Below are positions 8,719-17,120 of a stretch of DNA of 25,525 nucleotides, in pieces. Each line of letters begins with the position of its first letter. The first letter of the stretch is position 1. Location: NCBI GenBank assembly GCA_900546395.1, contig URDD01000037.1, positions 1 through 25,525 on the forward strand, written 5' to 3'. Under the pieces are notes generated by a model that was not told the origin of the DNA, searched no databases, and saw nothing but the letters and a program-made list of their open reading frames with translations. Both the position numbers and the translations under genes were made by a program. The DNA comes from an uncultured Bacteroidales bacterium (GTDB lineage: Bacteria > Bacteroidota > Bacteroidia > Bacteroidales > UBA932).

Positions 8719-8831
8719 TCATGAGGGCTAGGGTAAGAACCTGTCTCTTAATGTCTTTTTACCACTTTGTCTGAAGTTTTTCCAGGCAGCGCAAGGGTAG
8801 GGGGACTGAATGAAGGGTGTGCGGTGGGAAA

Positions 8832-8890
8832 AAGTTTCGCGGCAGCTGCACTTCCTCGGATGTCAATAAGTTGAATTGCTGGCGAAACTT
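8832..8890 (+). promoter_or_regulatory. Structured 5' leader of maeB
   Basis: AAGTTTCGC-GG-CAGC (8832-8846) pairs with GCTGGCGAAACTT (8878-8890), a 13-bp stem interrupted only by a two-base GG bulge, around a 31-base loop. It ends 14 bases before ATG 8905, so folding would press against the ribosome-binding region. I do not recognise it as a known riboswitch. It could control translation of maeB or be a DNA-level inverted repeat bound by a regulator. Confidence 0.45.
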
Positions 8891-8904
8891 GAGCGATTTT
8901 AGAT

Positions 8905-11157
8905 ATGGAAAAAAGCAAAGCATTGAAATATCATGAGGATGTCCGTCCGGGTAAAATCGAGGTCATTCCTACCAAGCCATACAGTACACAGCAGGACCTT
9001 TCTCTGGCTTATTCTCCCGGAGTTGCCGAGCCTTGTCTTGAAATAGAGAAAAATCCTTCTGATTCTTACCGCTATACTGCAAAAAGCAATCTTGTGGCCG
9101 TTATATCCAATGGTACGGCAGTGCTTGGTCTGGGCAATATAGGGGCTTTGGCCGGCAAGCCGGTTATGGAAGGCAAAGGGCTGCTTTTTAAAATATTTGC
9201 AGATATAGACGTATTTGATATTGAGGTAAATACGGAAAATATTGATGAGTTTGTAAATACAGTCAAGATGATTTCTCCGACTTTCGGAGGTATCAACCTT
9301 GAGGATATCAAGGCTCCGGAGTGTTTTGAGATAGAGAGGCGTTTGAAAGAGGAACTGGACATTCCTGTCATGCATGATGACCAGCATGGAACGGCGATTA
9401 TTTCAGGCGCCGGACTTCTTAATGCATTGGAAATCAATGGGAAAAATATTTCTGACGTGAAGGTCGTAGTCAACGGTGCAGGCGCGGCCGCCATCTCTTG
9501 TGCGAGGTTCTATTGCAGCCTCGGTGTCAGGAAGGAAAATGTCATCATGTGCGACAGCAAAGGTGTCATATATGAAGGAAGAGGCGGGCTTACTGCAGAG
9601 AAACAGGAATTTGCATCACATACTGAAGCCCGTACTCTTGAGGAGGCTTTAAAAGGAGCTGATGTATTTCTCGGACTTTCCGTTGCTGATATATTGACAG
9701 AAGAAATGATTCAGAGCATGGCTGCTGATCCGATTGTCTTTGCCCTTGCAAATCCTAATCCGGAAATATCATATGAAAGGGCAATGCATTCCCGTCAGGA
9801 TATAATATTTGCTACAGGCCGCTCTGATTATCCGAACCAGATTAACAACGTGCTTGGCTTCCCTTATATTTTCCGCGGAGCGCTTGATGTTCAGGCTTCA
9901 GCTATAAATGAGGAGATGAAACTGGCTGCCGCCCATGCAATTGCTGAACTTACCAAGCAGCCGGTGCCGGAGAGCGTTAAGATGGCATATCATGATTCTG
10001 CCATATCTTTCGGCAGAAATTACATCATTCCTAAAGCATTTGTGGCGCCGGCAGTGGCAAAGGCAGCCGTTGAATCCGGAGTGGCCAGAAAAACTATTGT
10101 GAACTGGGAAGCTTACAGTGATGACTTACTCAAGAGAGTCACAAAAGATAACGGACTGATGCGTCTTATGACTCACAAGGCTAAGGCCCATCCCAAGAGG
10201 GTGGTGTTTGCAGAGGGGGCCAATCTTCAGGTGCTTCAGGCTGCTCAGGAATTGAGTACAGAGAAGATAGCCTATCCTATTCTTGTAGGTGATTCTGCTG
10301 ATATCAGGGCCAAAATAGAAAGGAATAAACTGGTTATCGACGGCCTTACAATATTTGATCCTGTAAAAGAGACTGGGAAAGTCAGGGAATACACTGATGC
10401 CTATTATAAGAAGATGCAGAGGGCCGGTATTTCCCGCAGTAAGGCTGAACTGAAAATGAAAGACCTTGATTATGTGGCTCTTATGATGCTTGAATCAGGT
10501 GATGCAGACGGCTTTATTTCAGGTATAGAGACTCCGTATAAGGAAGTTTTTGACAAGGCAAAAGAGGTGATAGGACTCCAGCCGTGCTGCAAATATGCGG
10601 CAGGTATGCATATAGCTTCCACCAAAAAGGGAACATATTTTCTTTCTGATACGACAGTAAACAGTCATCCTTCAGCAGAAACCCTTGAATATGTTACAGT
10701 ACTTACTCATGATGCTGTAAAGAGTTTTGATGTTGAACCGGTAATAGCTATGGCATCTTACTCTAATTTCGGCGAATACCGTCTTGGCAGTCCGGCACAG
10801 ATTCAGGAGTGTGTGACACAGCTTCATGACAAGTATCCTGAGATCATTGTTGATGGTGAGATGCATGTTTCAATGGCTTTCAACAAGCAGATGCGTATGA
10901 AGGAGTTCCCATTCTCGGTTCTGGGAGACAGGGATGTCAATACTATTATTTTTCCTAATCTCAGTTCAGGCAGTGTCGGCTTAGGTATCCTTCAGGAACT
11001 CGGAGCACAGGAGATTATAGGGCCGGTCCTTATAGGAATGAACAAGCCTGTGCATATTCTTCAGATGGGCAGCAATGTACGTGATATTGTCCATATGGCT
11101 ACTTTGGCAGTATCTGATGCACAGAAACAGCGTCGTGACATGTGCCGGATAGGATAG
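8905..11157 (+). CDS. maeB: Malic enzyme with C-terminal phosphotransacetylase-like domain
   Basis: Oxidatively decarboxylates L-malate to pyruvate and CO2, making NAD(P)H; cytosolic. The 750 residues match the MaeB hybrid class (about 760). The malic N-terminal domain has Y36 in AYSPGVAEPC and K91 in VMEGKGLLF (catalytic), with metal ligands E133/D134 in NLEDIKAPEC and D158/D159 in MHDDQHGTA. The Rossmann NAD(P) domain has GAGAAA at 191-196. From about 430 to 750 a phosphate acetyl/butyryl-transferase-like domain follows (HPKRVVFAEGANLQVLQAA; FPNLSSGSVGLGILQELGA). In characterised MaeB proteins that domain is regulatory, binding acetyl-CoA or acyl-phosphates, rather than catalytic. Cofactor preference is not clear from sequence. 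It appears monocistronic, with a structured leader. Confidence 0.95.
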   Translation: MEKSKALKYHEDVRPGKIEVIPTKPYSTQQDLSLAYSPGVAEPCLEIEKNPSDSYRYTAKSNLVAVISNGTAVLGLGNIGALAGKPVMEGKGLLFKIFADIDVFDIEVNTENIDEFVNTVKMISPTFGGINLEDIKAPECFEIERRLKEELDIPVMHDDQHGTAIISGAGLLNALEINGKNISDVKVVVNGAGAAAISCARFYCSLGVRKENVIMCDSKGVIYEGRGGLTAEKQEFASHTEARTLEEALKGADVFLGLSVADILTEEMIQSMAADPIVFALANPNPEISYERAMHSRQDIIFATGRSDYPNQINNVLGFPYIFRGALDVQASAINEEMKLAAAHAIAELTKQPVPESVKMAYHDSAISFGRNYIIPKAFVAPAVAKAAVESGVARKTIVNWEAYSDDLLKRVTKDNGLMRLMTHKAKAHPKRVVFAEGANLQVLQAAQELSTEKIAYPILVGDSADIRAKIERNKLVIDGLTIFDPVKETGKVREYTDAYYKKMQRAGISRSKAELKMKDLDYVALMMLESGDADGFISGIETPYKEVFDKAKEVIGLQPCCKYAAGMHIASTKKGTYFLSDTTVNSHPSAETLEYVTVLTHDAVKSFDVEPVIAMASYSNFGEYRLGSPAQIQECVTQLHDKYPEIIVDGEMHVSMAFNKQMRMKEFPFSVLGDRDVNTIIFPNLSSGSVGLGILQELGAQEIIGPVLIGMNKPVHILQMGSNVRDIVHMATLAVSDAQKQRRDMCRIG

Positions 11158-11188
11158 TGTACTTTGGCGGTTGATTACGGGGTTACGT

Positions 11189-11205
11189 CGAGCAGCCTCG
11201 TTTTT
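11189..11205 (+). terminator. Weak terminator candidate after maeB
   Basis: CGAG-CAGC-CTCG followed by TTTTT, 32 bases after the maeB stop codon. The stem is only four base pairs, so this is tentative. Confidence 0.3.
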
Positions 11206-11271
11206 CCTGCCTCTGTGGGTCACTTCCTCCTGCAAAACGGGTATCCTTCAGGTCTGGTTTCTGTGACTTTT

Positions 11272-11309
11272 TGAAAGATACCTCATAAAATTTATAATGA
11301 CAAAAATTT
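11272..11309 (-). repeat. Second copy of the 38-bp promoter-like repeat
   Basis: This stretch aligns without gaps to 3240-3277, the promoter of the beta-galactosidase gene, with about seven differences in 38 bases. Shared core strings include CATAAAATT and AATGACAAA. On the minus strand it keeps TTTG, a 20-base spacer and TATCTTTC, one base off the -7 consensus. A transcript from it would run leftward, antisense to the maeB 3' end, with no obvious gene to serve. Confidence 0.45.
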
Positions 11310-11324
11310 AAACAGCTTCTAATT

Positions 11325-11379
11325 GACATTTTTGGTTGGCAATTATACCGAAATGTCCGAGTTGCCAGCCATTTATGTC
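11325..11379. repeat. Long imperfect hairpin between maeB and tRNA-Val
   Basis: GACATTTTTGGTTGGCAA (11325-11342) and TTGCCAGCCATTTATGTC (11362-11379) pair over 18 positions with one small A/T internal mismatch block and one further mismatch, around a 19-base loop. Neither side is followed by a T tract, so it is not a typical terminator. Confidence 0.5.
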
Positions 11380-11414
11380 CACATTACCCCTTTTGGGGTG
11401 CAGGGTGACATTAT

Positions 11415-11452
11415 AAAAGAAAAAAGCGATCCAATAGAAACTGAATCGCTTT
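11415..11452 (-). terminator. Terminator of tRNA-Val
   Basis: On the minus strand AAAGCGAT and ATCGCTTT pair over 8 bp around a 14-base loop and lead into TTTTTTCTTTT. The stem begins immediately after the encoded CCA end of the tRNA. Confidence 0.85.
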
Positions 11453-11530
11453 TGGTGGGAGCAGAGGGAGTCGAACCCCCGACCCTCTGCTTGTAAGGCA
11501 GATGCTCTAAACCAACTGAGCTATGCTCCC
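11453..11530 (-). tRNA. tRNA-Val (anticodon UAC)
   Basis: A 78-base cloverleaf on the minus strand. The acceptor stem GGGAGCA pairs with TGCTCCC, followed by A and an encoded CCA. The D arm is GCTC...GAGC. The anticodon stem TCTGC/GCAGA holds the loop CTTACAA, giving anticodon TAC for GUA and other valine codons. The T arm is GGGGG/TTCGACT/CCCTC. It has its own promoter and terminator. Confidence 0.97.
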
Positions 11531-11567
11531 GAGTAAGAACTTATACCCTTTCTTTCGATTGGGATTG

Positions 11568-11598
11568 CAAAGGTACAACAAATTTTCAACTGTGCAAA
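11568..11598 (-). promoter_or_regulatory. Promoter of tRNA-Val
   Basis: On the minus strand TTTG (11598-11595), a 19-base spacer and TACCTTTG (11575-11568) match the Bacteroidetes consensus exactly. Transcription would start near 11561, about 30 bases before the mature tRNA. Confidence 0.75.
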
Positions 11599-11634
11599 TT
11601 TTTTTATGATTTTTTGAGAATTTTCATTGGACAG

Positions 11635-14600
11635 TTATCTTGCCCCCGGTTTTACCTTCAAGTTTCCAGAAAAGCTGTCATTGGCGCGGTAGTGAGGCGC
11701 GTATGAGCACTCTATCTCAGGTATGGCAGAAGAGAATACGCCTGACTGGGAGACAAAAAATTCTTCTTCTATTACATTAGTGCCTTCCGAAAATCTGTCG
11801 AAATAGTAAAATGTACGGTCAGATCGTACATCACGGTAGGCCGGATGGCGGCCGGACAGGATACCCGTAATCCACCATCCGCATCCTGATACCTGATCCA
11901 CAGGTCTGAAAGCGGCAAAGCGTGGAACGGAAAGTCTTACGAAACTCCTGTTTTCTTCGCTTGTTATTTCATATCTTGCAGTGATTTTTTCTCCTGCAGA
12001 AAGAACTTCGCCATCTCCGACAGGAACCGCTTTTCCGTCAGCACCGGTCTTGAAAAACTTGCGCGAAACACTGAAGCCGTTTCCGGAAGCCTTGATATCC
12101 TCAAACTTTTCCCGGAACATTTTGCTGAGGGTGATAACCTCGGTATTCTTTACATAATCAGAACCGTCGAGCACAGATGCTACGGCCCTGATGTATGCCG
12201 GATCGTCACCCCATTGCTGAGTCTCCTTCTGGACCATCATCCAGATACGTACGTCATCTGCCACTTCTTTTGCGTTACAGCAGTTCCGGCTGCTCCTGCC
12301 ATATAAATCCAGAACATCGCAGATCAGCGAATGAGCATAGAGTTCACTCTCCAGAAGTCCTCTGAACGGCATGACAGCATTGGGAAAATAAGCACCTCCC
12401 GATGCATGTCTTACCGCGTAGTCGCTCAACGAAGCCATATCTTCATCCGAGGCACGTAAGGCCTTTTTCATTACTCCTTTCTTTACACCCAATGAAACGG
12501 CCAAAGAACCTTTTCCAGCTGCAGCGTTCTTGTGACCGGTAACTTCCTGATATTCAGAACTGGTATTCTGCATGTCAGAAACAGTTACAGTCTTTCCGGA
12601 CTGGAAAGACAGATTCATGACGGTAAGAACCCTGCGGGCCTTGTCAATCAGCCTGCCCTGAAATCTGTATGAGCCCGTCGGTGCAGTAAGGTATGCTTTT
12701 ATATCTTCCCTTATTTCCGATAAAGTCTCCTTACCGGCCGGCAGTGAAAGTCCGACATTAGGGAACATAGACCTTATATAAAGATATTGTTCCAGAGAAA
12801 GGCCGCTGAATCTGTCCAGTGTGCCAGAATATCCCTCCAGAAACTTTCTGTCCAGATATTTTACAGCCCTGGCCAAAGCCTTTTCATCGGGAATTACACT
12901 GTGTGACCTTGAAATCATATCGGCAGACAATTCCAGCAGATGGGCCGTCACCAAAGGCGATGACTCCATTCCTTTGAACCAGCAGAAACCGCCGTCAGCA
13001 TTCTGATACTCCAATATCTTGCTGCACAAGGTATCTGCGGAAGTGACACCCTTTATGCATCCTGACAAAACCCTGGCATAGAGAGCTTCGGAAAGAGATA
13101 TAAGATCCTTGCGGTCTGTACCGGAAGACTTTTCAGGAATGGCCTTCATTATCATGTCAATGATTTTTACGGACTTTTCCTCCGCGCCGTAATGACTGGT
13201 ATTGACAAACTCGTTTTCAAGCTCATACAGGACAGAATCCCTGTCCATATCCGGCAGGAGCACTGCAGAATGCGCTTCCGTAAAAGTCTGCTCGTCTGGC
13301 TGGACAGGTACTGTAAAAAACATAGCGTCAGACAAGTCAGCTTTTCCGGCAGATGAAGGTCGGAAAAGAACCTTGAAGCCTACAGTATCAGTTCCCTCCG
13401 GAACCTCGGATTCGAAAGATTCAAGTAAAGCGCTTCCTGCCTTTACGGTCACAGGCCTGCTCATGACCAGAACAGGAGCTGATTCAAGGTAGTCGCTGCC
13501 GTCATAAATATAAAGTTCGGCAAAGCCGCTCACATTATCGTCTGATTTGTTTGACAGTGAAGCAGACAAGGCATATCTGTCTCCTTCGTTTAAAAACTGT
13601 GGTTTTGAAACAGATACCATAACAGGCTTGGTGACAACCATTTCCTTACGCAAGCATCCGTTTCTCATCTGTCTGTCGTGAGCAAATACGGATACATAGT
13701 AGGTGGAAATCTTTCCCGAAGTCGAGAACTTGAAATTTACCTTTCCGTCTTTCCCTGCGCGCACCGAAGGAATGAAAGCCAAAGTGTTTCTGAATGTATT
13801 TCTGATCAGTCCTGAATCAGAAGCCGTACCACCAGCCAGCTGGAACGGAACCGCCTCTTCGGACTCTACGGCGTTTTCATCCAGCACTATATTATCCGCG
13901 ACCCTGTCCTGCGCACCGAAGGCCGGAGCTTTCATCGCATTCTTGCCCCCGCCTCTGACAATCAGCCGGTCTCCAGATAAGAACCTTCCTCCGCATGAAG
14001 AGTAGATGCTCGCGGAAGGTGCGTATTTATCGCCTTTGAAAGAATGCCAAACGTTCGGCATTATGCTTTCCGTACCTTTGTCGAAAACAGCTATGGCATA
14101 TTCTCCACCGGCAAGTCCTCCTGCAGAAATCTCCACCTCTTCATAAGGGCCGGCCTCCCCGTTAAACCTGATGAATTCCAATGGAGTTTCCAGTATGGCA
14201 CTTTTTCTCTCAACTTCGCTGCCGAACCTGTATTCTCTGTCATTTCTGAAATACAATGCGCTGATTCTTACCTTGTCTGGATATGATGCCGGATAGCTGT
14301 ACCTTAAAGTCCTGAGAGAGCCCTCATTGCCTCTGAAGCCTTTCAGATATACCAGTTCGGAGCGAAGAGGAGCGGAAACATCCTCGCCCCATATTTCCAC
14401 TACAGCCCAGATTTCTCCTTCTGTTGAACCTATCTGAAGCACGATATCCGAAGGATCGTCATATACTTTGAACAAACTCTCGATATTTCCTTCCAGTACA
14501 GTGTCGGATTCGGAAATCCGTACAATTTCACAAATATCCCTGCGGACAATCAGCGAGTCTGGTTTTCCGTCCCTTTTCATGTTCGCTGCATATTCAGCCT

Positions 14601-17025
14601 CAATGCGGTAGGTCCCTGAAGGCTGCCCCGAAAAGTCTATGCTCTCCACTTCTCCGGAAACAGCGCTTCCCGTCATCAGCAATTTATCTCCCTGAAATAC
14701 GGAATATCCTATTTCAGGATAGGACAGTTCATCGTAGCCTGCATTCCTTACAGTGTAAGTGATGCGGGCCACATTACCATCCAATGAATAAATGCTGTGT
14801 CCGGCGTATGTGTCATTCTTGCCGGGAACCGAAGGAAGATGCACATCTCCTTTGGCAGGATTTTCAAAAGTAGAGGAAAGGTAAAACTGTGGCGCTACGG
14901 ATACATATTTCTGAAATTCGAGCGTTTCACCGGTAAGGTCAGTAAGGCGTATGCTTACATTGAAAAAACTTGTGCAGTCCTGCTGTTGAGACTCTTTGTC
15001 AATGAATCTGACAGAAAACCTTCCGTCTTCGTCAGGCATTCCATTCCCGCGGCATACTGTTTTTCCGGAACGTGTCACCTCCCATTCGAACCGTGCAGAT
15101 GATAGAGAGTGACCTGTGTAGCTTTTTACAGTACCGCTGACAGTGATGGAATCTCCCGGAAACCAGAGACTGTCATTCTTGTCAAATACCAAATCGTAAG
15201 TAGGAAGGTCAATATCTCCGACAATGACAGTTTCAGATCCGATAAATCTTCCTTTGTGGAAAACTTCGATGGAATACCTTCCGTTAGTCCGGCCGTGGGC
15301 CAATACAAACTGACCGGAAGCAGAACCGAAATCTCCGCTAACTGCCACCAGGGAATCAGCTTTTGCTCCTCTCGGTCCGTTCAGAATGACTTTCACTTCC
15401 TCACCGGCCCTGACTGTCTCAAATCCAGTCTCAAATCCAGTCGCAGAACCTGTTTGGGAACCGACTTCACTGAACAGTATCGTTTTGAAATGAAGCGTGT
15501 CTCCTGGATTGAATACAGACCTGTCTTTCAATATGATACAGCGTGTAATATCATCTGAAAGCCCGTAGTCTCCCGAAGCCCTGCCATAAAATCTTCCCTG
15601 GGGTGAACTGTGTAAGAATCCGTCTTCATCGGTATATGTACATTTTATACTGAAGTTTTCTTCAGCAGAGCAGCCAGTGGGCATGTATCCTGTGAACCCA
15701 ACTCCTTTTACAGACCTTATCAGACTGTCTTTCTGATAGATATGAATGTCGGCATTTTCAAGAGGACATCCTGTCCTGCTGTCTGCGGCAAATACTGCTG
15801 TCTGCTTCCCGTCCTGCCTCCATGAAATGGAAACGGAAGTCTGGTAATAAGATGCCTCGTCTTCGTATTTGTCAGAAAAACAGCGGATTCTGTACTTGCC
15901 GTCATCGAGCCGTGGAATCACTGTCCTGACAGTATCATATATGAAAAAGCTGTTGGAAGGATTGGTGAATTTTTCTGTGAAGAATGAATTTTCTTTTCCG
16001 TCTCTGTAAATTTCAAGCGTGAAGCCATCCATATTTCTCAGTAAAACATGCAGAGTGTCATTGCTTTGTGATATGCTTATATCCTTGTCCTCAAGACTTT
16101 TCAAAGTCTTTTCCGCATCGTTGCATCCTTTCAGCAATTCTTTTTCAGAGCCGTAATACCGATGCTTCTCCTTTATAAGTTCTTCGCAGAGGGTTTTAAT
16201 GTTGAGATAGTCTTCAGAGCAGGCATCCTTATCTGAAAGAAGAGAAGCAAGCCTGTCGTCCATCAGTCTCTGTTTCGCAAAGAAAGATATTGCTTTTCCA
16301 TAGTATTTTGAACAGAAATCTTTCAGGGCATCCTCACGCTTCCCTTTGTCTTTTATGACTGAAGCCTGCAAGTATTCGTGAAATGCGCCGGCGGGATATG
16401 TGCCTCCGAGATACTCTTCCAAGACTTTGTCAATACTGTCCCTTTCTCCAGATTTCAATGCAATTCGCCATAATACATATTCATAATCATTTGAAATATC
16501 TCTTATTATGGTTTCCGGGAGTGTGCATAGCGAAGAACTCAGTCCGTGTGAGTAAAATTCCCTGTTTCTTGAACGTTTGAGTAATGATGCGTTATTTTCT
16601 GCAAATCCGAGCAGTTCCTCTGTCTCCGGGTACCGGAAACCGGAATACTTCAGCATGAAATTGACTATAGGTTCCCCGAAACTATCCGCAGAGCGGTTCA
16701 TTCTGGATACGACCGAGTCCCTGCTTTTCCAGTCCATTGAAACAGAGGTGGAAACATATTTTTGCCAGGCATCGTAGAAGTCCCAGGGAAGATGTGCGGA
16801 TTCTGCCCGGGATATGATTTTTTCAAGCTGCTCCAGTTCCTTTGCCGGCTGGTCAGCCTCATCCAGAGACTTTTGTATTTTCCACAGTGCAGTCAGTGTA
16901 TGTCCTTCTTCATCCTTGTCCCTTTTCTTTCCTTTCCTGTCGGTTGCAGAGAAAGCTATGGCTGCGGCCATAGCCATAACCGTGACTACGGCTGCTATCT
17001 TGGTTAAAAGTAAATGTCTGTTCAT
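11635..17025 (-). CDS. Alpha-2-macroglobulin-like exported protein, thioester motif lost
   Basis: A very large (1796 residue) bacterial macroglobulin-family protein. Such proteins act in the periplasm or on the surface and are thought to trap or inhibit proteases. An N-terminal signal or anchor (MNRHLLLTKIAAVVTVMAMA) has no lipobox Cys. An alpha-helical N-terminal part (about 40-330) is followed by a chain of beta-sandwich MG domains; the MG2-type FNPGDTLHFKTILFS is near residue 505. An alpha/alpha-toroid domain comes near 1280-1560 (YQNADGGFCWFKGMESSPLV), then a C-terminal receptor-type domain. Where thioester members have CxEQ before the toroid, this protein reads YGAEEK (A1281-E1284), so the covalent trap is probably absent. 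The open frame extends to a GTG at 17118, but ATG 17025 directly precedes the signal sequence. It lies 95 bases after folC in the same direction and is probably co-transcribed. No terminator is seen after it. Confidence 0.8.
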   Translation of the reverse strand: MNRHLLLTKIAAVVTVMAMAAAIAFSATDRKGKKRDKDEEGHTLTALWKIQKSLDEADQPAKELEQLEKIISRAESAHLPWDFYDAWQKYVSTSVSMDWKSRDSVVSRMNRSADSFGEPIVNFMLKYSGFRYPETEELLGFAENNASLLKRSRNREFYSHGLSSSLCTLPETIIRDISNDYEYVLWRIALKSGERDSIDKVLEEYLGGTYPAGAFHEYLQASVIKDKGKREDALKDFCSKYYGKAISFFAKQRLMDDRLASLLSDKDACSEDYLNIKTLCEELIKEKHRYYGSEKELLKGCNDAEKTLKSLEDKDISISQSNDTLHVLLRNMDGFTLEIYRDGKENSFFTEKFTNPSNSFFIYDTVRTVIPRLDDGKYRIRCFSDKYEDEASYYQTSVSISWRQDGKQTAVFAADSRTGCPLENADIHIYQKDSLIRSVKGVGFTGYMPTGCSAEENFSIKCTYTDEDGFLHSSPQGRFYGRASGDYGLSDDITRCIILKDRSVFNPGDTLHFKTILFSEVGSQTGSATGFETGFETVRAGEEVKVILNGPRGAKADSLVAVSGDFGSASGQFVLAHGRTNGRYSIEVFHKGRFIGSETVIVGDIDLPTYDLVFDKNDSLWFPGDSITVSGTVKSYTGHSLSSARFEWEVTRSGKTVCRGNGMPDEDGRFSVRFIDKESQQQDCTSFFNVSIRLTDLTGETLEFQKYVSVAPQFYLSSTFENPAKGDVHLPSVPGKNDTYAGHSIYSLDGNVARITYTVRNAGYDELSYPEIGYSVFQGDKLLMTGSAVSGEVESIDFSGQPSGTYRIEAEYAANMKRDGKPDSLIVRRDICEIVRISESDTVLEGNIESLFKVYDDPSDIVLQIGSTEGEIWAVVEIWGEDVSAPLRSELVYLKGFRGNEGSLRTLRYSYPASYPDKVRISALYFRNDREYRFGSEVERKSAILETPLEFIRFNGEAGPYEEVEISAGGLAGGEYAIAVFDKGTESIMPNVWHSFKGDKYAPSASIYSSCGGRFLSGDRLIVRGGGKNAMKAPAFGAQDRVADNIVLDENAVESEEAVPFQLAGGTASDSGLIRNTFRNTLAFIPSVRAGKDGKVNFKFSTSGKISTYYVSVFAHDRQMRNGCLRKEMVVTKPVMVSVSKPQFLNEGDRYALSASLSNKSDDNVSGFAELYIYDGSDYLESAPVLVMSRPVTVKAGSALLESFESEVPEGTDTVGFKVLFRPSSAGKADLSDAMFFTVPVQPDEQTFTEAHSAVLLPDMDRDSVLYELENEFVNTSHYGAEEKSVKIIDMIMKAIPEKSSGTDRKDLISLSEALYARVLSGCIKGVTSADTLCSKILEYQNADGGFCWFKGMESSPLVTAHLLELSADMISRSHSVIPDEKALARAVKYLDRKFLEGYSGTLDRFSGLSLEQYLYIRSMFPNVGLSLPAGKETLSEIREDIKAYLTAPTGSYRFQGRLIDKARRVLTVMNLSFQSGKTVTVSDMQNTSSEYQEVTGHKNAAAGKGSLAVSLGVKKGVMKKALRASDEDMASLSDYAVRHASGGAYFPNAVMPFRGLLESELYAHSLICDVLDLYGRSSRNCCNAKEVADDVRIWMMVQKETQQWGDDPAYIRAVASVLDGSDYVKNTEVITLSKMFREKFEDIKASGNGFSVSRKFFKTGADGKAVPVGDGEVLSAGEKITARYEITSEENRSFVRLSVPRFAAFRPVDQVSGCGWWITGILSGRHPAYRDVRSDRTFYYFDRFSEGTNVIEEEFFVSQSGVFSSAIPEIECSYAPHYRANDSFSGNLKVKPGAR

Positions 17026-17120
17026 CTGCGGATGTTTTGATTTTATCTTTCTGTTCCAATTTTGAAACCGGTTACCTGTGAGCAATTTCCAAGCATGACC
17101 GGCAAGAGGGAAAATCACTT

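Larger units (their letters stand above)
11158..11413. other. Intergenic region with several hairpins, no gene seen
   Basis: Between maeB and the tRNA no convincing protein gene is present. It holds a weak plus-strand terminator candidate (11189-11205), a promoter-like repeat (11272-11309), an imperfect 18-bp hairpin (11325-11379), and a perfect ACCCC-TTTT-GGGGT hairpin (11386-11399). A small RNA cannot be ruled out. Confidence 0.5.

Noticed and set aside
10981..11235. Minus-strand 84-codon frame about 30 bases downstream of the promoter-like repeat at 11272-11309
   Set aside because: It starts at TTG, mostly lies antisense to maeB and resembles no protein family. The promoter match makes a transcript possible but not a gene.
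12790..12800. SLEQ in the macroglobulin-like protein as a variant thioester motif
   Set aside because: It lies about 130 residues after the expected site, inside the helical toroid, and has Ser in place of Cys.
17026..17118. Upstream extension of the macroglobulin-like frame to a GTG
   Set aside because: It would put 31 residues before a good signal sequence and almost abut the folC stop; ATG 17025 is a better start.
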